Assembly: GCA_029891385.1 (NCBI GenBank)
Contig: CM057227.1
Location: forward strand, 95,795,818-95,859,817
Reading direction: 5' to 3'
Source: Erythroxylum novogranatense
Taxonomy: Eukaryota > Streptophyta > Magnoliopsida > Malpighiales > Erythroxylaceae
DNA: 64,000 nucleotides
The translations under genes were made by a program, and so were the position numbers. This document shows, in pieces, positions 12,601 to 23,430 of this stretch; within the stretch, counting starts at the first letter, position 1; each line of letters opens with the position of its first letter. Below the pieces are notes generated by a model that was given only the letters and a program-made list of their open reading frames with translations, did not search any database and was not told the origin of the DNA.

Positions 12601-13273
12601 GGAATTCAGATGGCACCATATGAGGCTTTGTATGGTAGGAGATGCAAAACTCCTATTTGTTGGGATGAGGAAGGTGAAAGGAAGCTTGTAGGACCTGAGT
12701 TGGTACATATTACAGTTGATAAAATTAAGTTGGTGAAGCAGAGGCTTAAAGCAGCTCAAGATAGGATGAAAAGCTACACGGATGCCCATAGGAAAGAGAT
12801 GGAATTTGAAGTGGGAGAAAAGGTGTTTCTTAGAGCTTCTCCATGGAAAGGTGTTTTGAGGTTTGGCAAGAAGGGCAAACTTAGCCCGAGGTATATAGGC
12901 CCATATGAGATCATTGAGAGGATTGGGCCCTTGGCTTATAAGTTAGATTTGCCATTGGAGTTATCTAAGATTCATACTGTTTCATGTATCGATGCTGAGG
13001 AAGTACAGATCGGATCCTTCACATATAGTTCAACCTTCAGAGGTTCAGTTGAGAGAGGATTTGAATTATGAGGAGCAACCAGTGGAGATCTTGGATTCAA
13101 AAGAAAAGGTGTTAAGGAATAAGATTGTAAAGCTGGTTAAGGTCTTGTGGAGAAACCATTCAACCGAAGAGGCAACTTGGGAGCCTTTAGAAGCCATGAA
13201 GGAGAAGTATCCATACCTCTTCATGGACTCAGGTAAGGATTTCGAGGACGAAATTCTTTTAGGAGGGGAGAAT
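9691..13273 (+). pseudogene. Chromovirus pol: PR-RT-RNaseH-INT-chromodomain, disrupted
   Basis: A 909-codon open frame (9691-12420) covers protease (DPGS at residues 71-74), RT (FIDD at 405-408), RNase H (SDAS at 552-555) and the start of integrase. The integrase part shows the zinc finger (His765, Cys802, Cys805) and two catalytic Asp candidates (D835 in MDFL and the SDRDPRF motif). A TAG at 12418-12420 stops it. The same frame reopens and carries the third catalytic residue in QSERT (about 12478-12492). A frameshift near 12980 moves the C-terminus into another frame, where a chromodomain follows (YEEQPVEILDSKEK through NHSTEEATWE, about 13068-13185). Chromodomains are known to bias integration to heterochromatin. 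The frame runs into the PPT; the original stop is not evident. Confidence 0.92.
13258..13273 (+). other. Polypurine tract of chromovirus
   Basis: A purine-rich run (TTAGGAGGGGAGAAT) lies directly before the 3' LTR, after the conserved FEDEILL coding end. It would prime plus-strand DNA synthesis. Confidence 0.85.
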
Positions 13274-16200
13274 TGTTGGGCCCCGAAAATTTTTATTTTT
13301 ATTTTTATTTATTTATTGATTTATTGATTTACTTGACTTATTCTTTATTTTTGCTTTAATTGTTTTAATTATGTGTGTATATATATATATGTATTTGTTG
13401 AGTCTTGAAATTAGTTTGTATGATTGGGAATTGGAAATTTTGAAGTTAAAGTGAAGGGTTAGAATTAATTGGATTTATGGGAAGTAGGCTTGGATGTGTA
13501 GAGCCACATAAGACAAAAAAATTAAGGGCATGTGAGAAAGAATGGGCTTTAGAGGTTAATGGGATAAGTAGAAGGAGGAGAGCCTAAAAGCATTGTAAAA
13601 GGAAAAGGGAGAGCTTAAAACTACTTAGTATTGGAGGAGGACTTAAGTTGAGAAATAAATGAGTTAAACGAATTAAGAGGAGAGGAAGCAAGTGTCGTAG
13701 AGAAAAGAAAAGGAAGAGAAGCAAAAACGTGAACCAAGGAGAAAGGGGATTCGGCCAAGAGGAAAAGGGAGAGTCGTAGGAAGCTTCAAGGGAGGAAGGA
13801 AGAAGAGAAACTACTTGTGAGAGGTAAGTTCTATCTTTGTTTATGATAGGTTCGAAAATGGGATGAAATGGAAGTTAGGGTTTGTGTAGGGTTTGAAGAA
13901 AGAAAGAAGAGAAGGTGAAATCAAAGGGAATCTAGGATTTCTAAGTTAGGGTTTTGGTTTTTCTGGCATAAATGGCTTATGGGTAGGTTAGGTTTAAAGC
14001 TTATTTTACCTTTCCTTGATTTTATGAATGCTATGCCTTTCTTTTAGAATATATTCATTGAATAGAGTGTGATTTAATTGAAGGAAATCAAGAACACCCC
14101 ACTCAAGACAAGGAGGAAGGGAAATCTTGAATTCGGGATTCCGACATTAGGTGGGTAACATTTTTATAGTTGTTGTGTAATGGGAAAATGCCTTATGTGT
14201 GCAAATCTTTGTTAATTTGTGTGTATATTGAAAGTGTATTTCCTTCGATTTGAAAGAAAAGTATGAAATTTCGATGATCCGATAGAATGGAAGAAGCATA
14301 AAATGCTATTCTTGTGTTTGAATATGTGAGCATAAATTGGTTGTGTTTGGGCGAGAGAGAACCTGTATCGTTAATTCTCGTGCACGATGACCCCCCTTAG
14401 CCTTCTCCCAGCTGCCCGCTTAAGGCCACGATATCCTGAGAAATCGGACTCGTCATGTTTACGGTAAACTTTGTTTTCCGTCGTGTTTATGGAACTCTCG
14501 AGCCAAACGTGTGCATTTCATCATTTTGGTTTTTATGATGCATAATATGTGTTTTCAACGATAGATGATTCCATGCCATGCTTTATGTGGTGATTGTGAC
14601 TAATTTATGATTTATGTGATGAAGTTGAGTTATTGTGCTTTATATGATAGATTGCAAATGTTTCGGATTCTTTATGTGTTGTATGGCTCATTACTCAATG
14701 ACTATAGAGGTGTTAGCCACTGAGCCGTGTTTGCTCACCCCATTCTCCCTCCTCAGGTGCAAATTCTAGTTGATCGCGAAACCTTGCAAGGCATCGAGCA
14801 TAACTCCAAGAATCATTAGACACTTTTGTATTAAGTTAGTAACTAGCTTTTGGATAGCTTTATAAGCATATTAAGCATTGAGCATCTCATATTTTTTATT
14901 TTGTACTTGATTCTAGATGGATATGATAAATATGCTGATATGTAATTAAAGCTATGATTGAACTCTTGTATGATTGGAAAAGAGAATGAGAACTCTAGTA
15001 ATCTCATCTTCACGTGTTTGTGTTGATTTGCGATCTGTGTGTGATCTGAAAAAGGAATGTGTATGAGTCTTTAATTGATGAGTTGTTGTTGGGTTTTGTA
15101 TTGAGATAGCTTGCTGGAATTTGCAAGGGTTTATGAGCTGTTGAATTTCTGGGCTGATGTGTTCATGTGGTTAAATGTGGGTATATTGAGCAGTACTGCA
15201 ATTCCTGGTCTGTCATAGATCGAATAGGATCATTTAGTCTTATTGAGAGTGGTAGGCGAGCTGTAGAGCTTGTCCATGATGTATTATGAGCTATTTTAGG
15301 GTGTGTTAAATGGGTAGATATGAGCTGTTAGAATTAAGTATGGGTGTTGTTTATATGGCAGGTGTCAGACAGGACTTTGAGGCCATTTTTGACTCTTTTA
15401 GAGTTGGAAGTTGGGTTGGTAGTCTTCATGAAAGCTGTAGGGAGTTCTCTTAGCTTTCCATAGACACCAAGTTTGTTAAATTTGGAGTCCTAGGTCAAAA
15501 GTTATGGTGTTTGCAAGTTTCGGTACTGTTTAGAAGGAGCTAGTCGATCGGTCTTGGAGTAAACGTTTGATTCCTTTAGTGTCCGAGCTTGCCTTTGAGT
15601 CCTTCTTGAAAATTGTAGAGTTGTATTTTATCTTTCCAACGAAATAAACTGGGTCTGATTTGGAGCTCGGAGTCAAAAGTTATGAAGGTTTGAAGTCTGA
15701 TAGGTCGGATCGCTGGGCAGGTCGCTCGGCCAGCGAGCGCCCAGCGCTCGCTCTTGGGCGAGCTCGCGCGTTGGGGTTGGTTTTTGGCCGACCGACCCCT
15801 CTTCTTTCTTTTGGCCATAACTTTTTTGTCTGACCTCCGATTAAGCTGATTTTTGAAGCGTTGGAATCCTAAGAAAATTTTCTATCTTTTTATACCTGAT
15901 TTGTCAGTATTTCTTTTAATTTATAAAAAGTGGATTGAAACAAAGTGTGATGGTCGGTAGATAAAGTCTGAATATACTTCACTTATTTTGAAATATTTTG
16001 AGCTATAGAGCTCCGATTGAGGCGATTCTTGTTTTAAATTAAACTAGAGATGAAAATCTACATGTTTTATGAAGGAACCGATTGATAATTTAGCCTCTAA
16101 GATTTTATATTTCTGACATGAAGTAGGTAGAGTGTCGGTTTTGATTGTTTTTTTCAGATAGTATTTTGAGCATAACTTTTTCATTTCTAATCCGAATTGA

Positions 16201-16370
16201 GCGTTTTCAGTGGCGTTAGAATCATTAGAATATGAGGAACAAATGTCCTTAGGAAGTCGATCCAATTTTCCTTTTGTGAGTTACCCAAATTGGGGTCAGT
16301 TTGTTGTCAGTTTTGGGTCTTCTATGCTTTTATGTTCCCGAATGTTGGGCCTCGGAGACGGGGTCCAACA
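13274..16370 (+). repeat. 3' LTR of chromovirus (3097 bp)
   Basis: Starts TGTTGGGCCCCG, ends GGGGTCCAACA, followed by the ATAGG duplication. It holds a 383-bp segment (13764-14146) missing from the 5' LTR. The R/U5-like hairpin TGAGC..GCTCA is at 14721-14737. A GC-rich run of AGCGAGC/GCTCG words lies at about 15720-15775. Confidence 0.93.
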
Positions 16371-16375
16371 ATAGG

Positions 16376-16652
16376 AATACGTGAGATAACATTTAACGGC
16401 TAAGGATGTGGAAGTAAGTGACTAGTAAAATTTTGATGACTTGTATGATGAGTGTAGTAACACTTGTCGATGAAAATGTTTATGAATAAAATGGGTCTAA
16501 TTTGATTGTTGATTTCCACATATGTGTGTCTGGAAAAAAATTTGTAATAAGATTTTACTGACTAACTGTACTAGCATGTCACCCTCGCGGGGCAAGTTTT
16601 CAGACATTACTGAGGATGTCGGGTATGTGTCTTGCGAAAGTGGGTTGCTACA
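16376..16652 (+). mobile_element. LTR 3'-end fragment of the older gypsy block, plus orientation
   Basis: Ends GTGGGTTGCTACA at 16652. The last 180 bp or so match 615-800 in inverted orientation, including a GAAATCAACAATCAAATT-type stretch. The five bases after it are GTATA (16653-16657), identical to 610-614. The LTR is truncated on its inner side; the transition from decayed pol is not visible. Confidence 0.6.
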
Positions 16653-16657
16653 GTATA

Positions 16658-18422
16658 GATAATAATTATATTAACATAATGATTTATGCATTTATAGAAT
16701 AACCTCTAGATAACCACAGTCAGACAAAACCACTTCTACCTCTCCTCCAACAAGTATGGTTAAAGCGACAACGTAACCTACAACTATTAACAAAGCAAAA
16801 AAATGTCAACAATCTTGCAATCAATAAACAAGGTAATCTATCTACGATGGCATTTAGCTGAAAGAGTCTCTAGATGTTTCCTAATTAGATCTAAACTATC
16901 AAAGGTGATCTTCTATGAACTAGTCAAGTTGGTAGGTATGGGTTCCTTCATCTTGCTTCTCACCTTTTCTTCTTCTTTTTAACTTTGTTCATTTTTCTCC
17001 GCTATCTAATCATTAACTTTCTCTTGGAAGAGTTACAGATCACTCCCATCCTAGGTGAAAACTAACCTTGAGGTATGAAATTACTTGATTCTAACTCATT
17101 GTCTTCTTGCTTAATCTAGATTTCCAACTAGCATTTAAAGATCATAGGGTCTTGTTTTGGAGAGATAGCTTTAATCCACGGTCTTCATTCCACTCTTCAT
17201 ATAAGTTTGATCATTTGCTTAGATTCCTTGCATGAGTATTTTGGGTGATTTTTGCATCTTATTAATTGTTGACATTTACCCTTCCTATTTTTGTATTTCC
17301 TTCCATTTTGAATTCCATGACAACGGCTCTCTCCATATTTGATGAAAGGCTTGGGGGATTCAACTCCTACGTAGTTGGCCTCTTTTTGTCAAAATAATGG
17401 TTTTAGAGGAAAGCACACTTAATTTTGCATCTCCTAAACATAGTACATATAGAATTAATATTCGGAACCTTATCATTTAAAATTGTCTCAATTAATAGAT
17501 CAAAAAGTTAACATTGCTTGAACGTTGGAACCAATTTACAAGGAAGTGGGATATTTGTGTGCATGAATGATTATCTAAGATCACTAAAGTCATTTCCTCA
17601 ACATTTCTTCTTATTTACAATGTTTTTATTATTTGTTATAAGTTCAGGTTTAAGATGCTCTCTTTTGTTAATGCTTTTGGTAAAAAATAATGCATTATAT
17701 TTATATCCATGTTCAAAATTAATACTTGGATTGATCACAGATACAAAGATAAGTAGTGAAATCTGCCTTGATTGATAAGCATCTTTGTATTAGATTTGAT
17801 GATAGAAGATTTAAAAGTTATATGGTATATGTTGTATAATTTGGTTGTGTATTTATGTAGGTTATGACTTATGTTTGGAGTAGGCAATGTATAAAAGTAC
17901 CGATATTGTGTATAATACAAACTTTCTTTTCTTATGTCAATAGGTTATAAACTCAACTTTAATAAGTTATATTGATTTATTAATGTTAGAAAATAATTTT
18001 AGAAATGTGTCGGATGTGAAAAGAACATTTAAATAAGAAGTCTTATATTCTTAAAAATATCAGATCACTTATTAATTTGTGGCATATGCTTTGAGTTTTA
18101 TGTATCTTCAACGTTGAGTGGCAAATATAAATTGTGCTTGTGCATGGGAATTTTAGTTAGTTAAAAAATTAAGTTCCAATGATCTTTGATTCTCCTATGA
18201 ATATTTTGTTAATTGCATATAAATTTTCCTTTCCTTATTAAATTGTACACTCTACTTATACATTGATTATATCTATGACTTGTTTTTATTTCTATTAACT
18301 TTTCAAAATAAAACTATTAACATAAATTCATAACATATTGTCAACATGGCAGATGGTTTCCAATGGGAAAAATGAGCTCTGATGGGAGGAAGGTAGCAGA
18401 ATTCTCCTTGATGAAGGATAAA
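16658..18422. other. Decayed spacer, no gene recognised
   Basis: AT-rich sequence with one 85-codon open frame (17518-17775) that resembles no family I know and has a composition typical of the spacer. The last stretch before 18423 (GGGAGGAAGG..) is purine-rich and could be a degenerate PPT of a lost retrotransposon. Confidence 0.4.
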
Positions 18423-18760
18423 TGTTGGACCCCGAAATTTTCTTGAAATTTTGAATTATAAATTGACATTAAATGAGGAATTTGTGGTGACTTATTCATA
18501 TGCAAAGAAAAAGAAAATTCAAGAATGTAAATTATTATATGTGATTAAGATAGGTGAAATATGCTTTTGTTATTGATGTTTATAATTAATTATGGCCTAA
18601 AATGGTGTTTTGAGTTTAAATAGAATTGATAGTGAATGAATTGTTTTAAATGGAATTGAAAAGAAGGAAATGAATAGTAAAAGTGTTAAATTTTTTTAGA
18701 ATTGAAATTTTGAAAATTTGAGGATGAATAGTAGCAAAAAGTGTGAAATTCTTTATGAGA
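18423..18760 (+). mobile_element. Truncated LTR start (TGTTGGACCCCGAAA)
   Basis: The first 20 bases resemble the starts of the gypsy LTRs at 13274 and 35258 (TGTTGG[GC]CCCCGAAA). Similarity beyond this is too weak to follow and no matching end (TCC[CA]AACA) is visible downstream, so this is at most a fragment. The right limit is arbitrary. Confidence 0.35.
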
Positions 18761-19127
18761 TTTCACTATCTCTTCAACTTTTACAAGTATTCTTTACGAG
18801 TCTCTTCAGGTCTCTACAATCAGTATTCTTTCATACTTAGCCTCTACAGGTTATCTGTACCACTTTCTCACAGATAAGTGTTTGAACACTTGTTACAGTA
18901 AAAATAGCTCTCAACTATTTTGCACAGAATGCTTTTTTACGATCACGTAGATGTAAATCTGCTAATTTGTAATTTATCAACTTTTTAACTAACTTTGCAA
19001 TCTTGGACTTCGACTTGTATTTATAGCCTTCATCTCTAACTGCTTCTTGATTCTTATTTCTTAAATCTTGTTTCTTTAACAGAAACGGTTAATTAGTTGA
19101 GTTCTGTAACTAACCCGAACTGAATCT

Positions 19128-19450
19128 TACGTCTGCTTCTTAATCCGCGTCTTCATCTGTTTTACTACTATGTCTCCGTCTGCGTCTGTATTTCTCTTTT
19201 GCATATGCGTTGCTTCGTCTGTGTTTATTTTGTGTCTGCGTCTGTTTATTTCTTCTGCGTTCTTCTTCTACGTCTTATTGTGCGTCTGCGTCTATATTTG
19301 TGTTTCTTCGTCTGTATTACTTCGTCTGCTTTGCTTCTTCTGTATTGCTTGCGTCTGTTCTTTCAATTCGTGTCTGTGTCTGCATCTTCATCTTATTTCT
19401 ATTCTTCTGCGTCTTTGTCGCTTCGTTTGCTTTTGTTTTTCTTTTATTTT
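19128..19450. repeat. Degenerate TCTGCGTC / TTCGTCTG simple repeat
   Basis: About 320 bp made of variants of TCTGCGTCTG, TTCGTCTG and CTTCTGCGTT without a fixed period. Three overlapping open frames on the plus strand (within 19170-19501) are a by-product of this stop-poor composition and are not genes. CpG is unusually frequent for this window. Confidence 0.75.
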
Positions 19451-20846
19451 GCTCTTTGTTATACATCAAAATTATATCTAAGTAAAGTCATTTTGATTTA
19501 ACACATTTTTTATTTTATTGCCTATTTCAAAAATTATGTTGCCTTATACTTATTACAATCCCAGTTCTTGTAATGATATGAATTTTGTTGTTCTAATAAA
19601 AATGCAACGATAATTGTATTTATAGCTATGCTTTACCTGTTGCCTAAAGCGCTTGTTGCCATTCTGGATCTAATTGTTCTAATTAGTAAGATCCTTCCAG
19701 ATATTGTGAAATTATTTATAATAAGTTACGTTCATTAAAAAATTCAACAAGAAAGAAGACATTTTTATATTATTTTATATCCTTTTAAGAATTATGCCAT
19801 TACTAATAAAAGGAAATAACTCGATTTAAATTTTGAAATATTTTATAGTTATCATCAAAATCATTAATAATATACCTTGAGTTAACATTTATAATTAAAC
19901 TGAATATAATCATTGTTATTTAATTTCATATATGATAAACAAAAAATATTTAATAAATATAATTCTATTATAAAATGAAATTTATATGACACATATAAGC
20001 ATTTCATGATTTTATATCATAAATAAAAATAATAGATGAAAAATATAAAATTGTGATAAAATTGTGAATTAAGTATTGAAAAATCGATGGTATTAATTGT
20101 TTCGCAAACTTTCTTAAACTTCTTTAGTACAAACAAAAATAAAAGCAAGTAAAATCAAAATAATAAGAACATCATACATTTGGTAACGTAGTTCGACACA
20201 CCTTACTTATGTCTGCAGGGCCCTCACCCAGCTTAATAACTTTCATCAAAGTACAATAGATTTATCTAAGGCTTTATTAAATCCACACCACTCAACCTTT
20301 GACACTATCTCTCAACCTCACTTCCTGAAAGAATTTCACACTCAATAACACGATCGACTCGTGTTAACCTTGATAGAGGATTTTCTTAATAGTATTTGAT
20401 AATAAAGATTCGAAATAAATAACTCAAGTGATCATTCAACTAAGAACAAAACAATAGTAATTTTGAGATAAAAGAAAGACTTCCCTATGGTTCAGCTTCT
20501 TGAAATAATCCTTCAATTGAAATGATCTATCCAAATTTAACAGCTTCAATTAGACCATATGAAAGTATAGACAATTGATGAAGTCCACGGTATTGTTCTC
20601 GCGAAAACATCATGCTACCCAGATGAAGACCTCTCAAATGAAACAATCGGCTAACCCACTTCACCGTAGCTATTACTAATGCACTACACCGTGGTGACCT
20701 TCACCGTGGCTTCACTCACAACCAATGTTATTAAGTTGTCTTCAAAGATATACCTACTATTGCAGTCCCTGTATAATTGAATAACTAAAACCCTTCAGCT
20801 TTCTTACCTTGAAACGTGTCCTGCACCAACACTTACTCATTATTTA

Positions 20847-20920
20847 GCACACACACTCACCTTTTTCTCAAAAGCCGCACACACACCTTTTCCTCAAAAG
20901 TCGCACACACACTTGGTTCA
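20847..20920. repeat. Short tandem repeat (26-30 bp units)
   Basis: Two complete units start GCACACACAC at 20847 and 20877, each with a CTTTTxCTCAAAAG core, and a third partial unit starts at 20903. A short local duplication with no visible function. Confidence 0.7.
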
Positions 20921-20990
20921 ATTCTCTAACCCCTAACATACACACCACGACAATGTTTTATTTTATTGACAATTAACTCCCATGCGAAGC

Positions 20991-21138
20991 CCCTCAGATC
21001 CTCTGTCTCCTCGACTCTGTCTCAATCATGCTCTATTTCATCTCAGCCATATATTTATGTAGGACCCATATAAATGTATGACTGAGATGAAGTAGAGTAG
21101 TGTTGGGACAAAGTAGAGGGGACAGAGGATCAGGTCCC
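20991..21138. mobile_element. 148-bp fold-back MITE, Mutator-like by target size
   Basis: The left half (CAGATCCTCTGTC...TATTTATGTAGG, to about 21062) and the right half (from about 21066, ATATAAATG...GACAGAGGATCAGG) are inverted complements over about 65-70 bp, so the element is nearly one long hairpin. It is flanked by CATGCGAAGC (20981-20990) and CATGCAAAGC (21139-21148), nine of ten bases alike. A 9-10 bp target duplication suits Mutator-like transposases. No coding capacity. Confidence 0.75.
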
Positions 21139-21796
21139 CATGCAAAGCCACTTTCAGTGAACGCTTGATGTACGTGAATGCTACATGAACAGCTTGACAC
21201 CAGCGTACGCTCCACTGTAAGATTTTATTCAGCTATTGCTCAATGTTGCAAACTTACATAGACTTAATGCCATACACGCTACATAGACTTAATACCATAC
21301 ATGCACGTGAACTCTAGTTGCCGCACACTCCCATTCCAGATAGATGTTTACTGCAAATTTTTGATATATACAAATCCCTCACAAAAACAAGAGTCAAACT
21401 TCAACCAATTAACCACCACTTTAATTCAACTAAGCAACCACAGCTTCATTAAACAACTGACTCCCATCAAGTCTATCTCACACACGCACCTGAATTCTAT
21501 CTCACACATGCACCTGAATCTAGCTGTCGTACACACACTCCTACTTAGTTTCTACCACTCACGTATTTGATACCTTTATTTGATAATTAGGAGATGTGCA
21601 TAATTCTACAAATAATTAGAGTCCCTATTCAACCATGCAACCAACATGCAACCTCATCCCTTGATTTTTCTTCAATCGACACAGTCCACAAAATCTGGCA
21701 GTAACGATTCCGATTTACCAATACATCTAGCAGTAAAAACAAAATCTAGCAATAAAATTAGTTCTAATGTCACCATGATGATGGGCTCCAATGTAG

Positions 21797-22161
21797 TGTA
21801 GAATTCCTACAAGTTATATCTTATATGTCCAATTTAAAATGCTAAAACTAAATAAAAGATATATACAATATATCCTAACAAGTAAGTTATAAACTACACG
21901 TGTATCTATATCCTTACATAAGAGTTATAAGCTATGAAAAATGTTTTTATTTTAATTTTTCTTCATCAACATAACTATTACAGAATAAAATAAATCATTA
22001 ATTTATTTATTTTTTCACATTAGTCAGATACACGTGTAAGGCTTGCCTGCCTTCTGGGGTTTATTATACCCTTTGTATATTCTTCTTTGGTAATTCAATT
22101 TTTCCAGTACTCTTACATAGTTTACATCTCTCTCGTTATTGTTCATCTTCAACCGTCTACA
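21797..22161 (+). repeat. 5' LTR of truncated copia element (about 365 bp)
   Basis: Starts TGTAGAATTCC (21792 is an alternative TG start) and ends ACCGTCTACA, shortly before the PBS. It holds the promoter-like CTTTGTATATTC stretch near 22072. No second copy exists in the window to confirm the limits. Confidence 0.6.
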
Positions 22162-22169
22162 TATTATCA

Positions 22170-22180
22170 TGGTATCAAAG
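22170..22180 (+). other. Degenerate primer binding site
   Basis: TGGTATCAAAG, one base different from the tRNA-iMet complement TGGTATCAGAG, located eight bases after the presumed LTR end in the usual TATTATCA context of copia elements. Confidence 0.7.
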
Positions 22181-22275
22181 AAACTTTCTTGATTTCTTCT
22201 TCAATTCAATTTTTTTTCAAAGTTCTTGAACTTTCTTCACCCAGAACCTTGATTCTGCAATTTATTTTCCTCGCC

Positions 22276-23430
22276 ATGGCAAACTCTACATCTCTAATCA
22301 ATGGAACCACAGTTCCTCCCACCACTGTTGCTGCTGCTAAGGCACAATTAACTCCGGCCAGCCCTTACTATCTACACGCCAATGAGAATGCAGCACTAAT
22401 TCTCGTATCACCACCACTCACGAGTTCAAATTACCATCAATGGGCACGCTCGATGAAGATGGCCCTCCTATCCAAGAACAAGTACCAATTCGTTTCAGGT
22501 TCTCTTCCATCACCACCTCCCACTGATCCCCTTCATCAGATATGGATTCGATGCAACACTATGGTCCTTTCTTGGATTGCCCACTGTCTATCTCCCTCCA
22601 TCGCCCAAAGTGCCTTATGGATGGATAAAGCTTCGGATGTCTGTGATGATTTGTGTGACCATTTTTCACAAGGAAATATTTTTAGGATCGCTGAGTTGCA
22701 GGAAGAAATTTTCCTTGTTCATCAAGGTGATTTGGCAGTTTCGAAGTACTTCACATGTCTCAAGATTCTTTCGGATGAATATACCAACTTTCGCCTGCTG
22801 CCTTCCTGTGCTTGCGCCAATCCATGTGTGTGTGGCACTATCACCACCTTCAAGACTTATCAAGAAAACAACTATGTAATTCGTTTTCTCAATGGTTTGA
22901 ATCCTAAGTTCACTTTGGTACGTTCTCAGATTATGTTAATTGATCCACTTCCTCCATTAAATAAAGTTTTTTCGATGGTTCTTTAACAAGAAAGGCAGAT
23001 GACTCCACCTATTGATCATACAAGTTTCTTGGTATCATCTTCCTCCAATTTTCATCCAAGAAACCCCACTGGTCCACCCTCTGGATCAAGAAATCCATCT
23101 CCTGCCTTTCAGTCTCAATCACGTTTCAAAACTACAAAGAACCCCAATCCACCCTTCACCAAGAATTTTCCTCCTCATTTTGGAAAATTTTGCACCTACT
23201 ATGGATTAACCAATCACATTGAATCTAATTGCTTCCGCAAACATGGCTTTCCACCAAATTTTAAATTCAAAAATCCCATAACTGCTGCCATATACTCTAC
23301 AAATGATCAATCATCAGCAATGTTACATCCAAATTCAGATAATCCTCATCAAGAATCCTCAGCATCTCCTACTGTCACTTTATCATCGGATGAATACAAT
23401 AGATTGTTGTCTCTTGTTAATCCTTCTTAA
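22276..23430 (+). pseudogene. Broken copia gag (UBN2-type)
   Basis: ATG at 22276 (GCCATGGC context) starts MANSTSLING; the frame upstream of it is leader. The segment YYLHANENAALILVSPPLTS followed by NYHQWARSMKMALLSKNKY is the typical start of plant copia gag. TAA at 22984-22986 interrupts the frame, and after it the same frame continues to TAA at 23428-23430. The zinc knuckle is present as CTYYGLTNHIESNC, where the second cysteine is replaced by Tyr, so it could not bind zinc normally. Both stops stand where a Gln codon (CAA) is likely. Confidence 0.85.

Larger units (their letters stand above)
5599..16370 (+). mobile_element. Full-length Ty3/gypsy chromovirus, Tekay/Del-like
   Basis: A 10,772-bp element with both LTRs (TGTTGGGC...GTCCAACA), flanked by an exact 5-bp duplication ATAGG (5594-5598 and 16371-16375). 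Internal order is PBS, gag, protease, RT, RNase H, integrase, C-terminal chromodomain, PPT, the order of plant chromoviruses. The chromodomain and long LTRs suggest the Tekay/Del lineage. Gag and pol carry several stops and frameshifts, so this copy is not autonomous. The LTRs look roughly 95% identical in sampled stretches (by eye, not computed). It is inserted in the integrase remnant of an older gypsy element. Confidence 0.93.
20150..21790 (-). mobile_element. Possible decayed copia LTR remnant
   Basis: The segment from about 20180 (GTAACGTAGTTCGACACACC.., CCCTCACCCAGC) resembles in layout the 3' part of the copia LTR at 57330-57450, which reads GGTTCGGTGCTAAG..CTCCTACC-type on the plus strand. 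No clear start, end or target duplication was found and no coding sequence belongs to it. Small tandem duplications and a fold-back MITE lie inside. The identification rests only on this weak resemblance. Confidence 0.25.

Noticed and set aside
13764..14146. The segment missing from the 5' LTR as a spliced intron (a GAGGTAAGT site lies at about 13818)
   Set aside because: The borders of the missing segment are not GT..AG and do not coincide with that site; a plain deletion fits better.
17518..17775. 85-codon plus-strand frame with hydrophobic stretches
   Set aside because: T-rich spacer composition, no recognisable family, promoter or partner feature.
19170..19501. Three overlapping 90-103 codon plus-strand frames with membrane-like translations
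   Set aside because: They arise in three shifted registers of the TCTGCGTC-type simple repeat; stop-poor repeats give such frames by chance.
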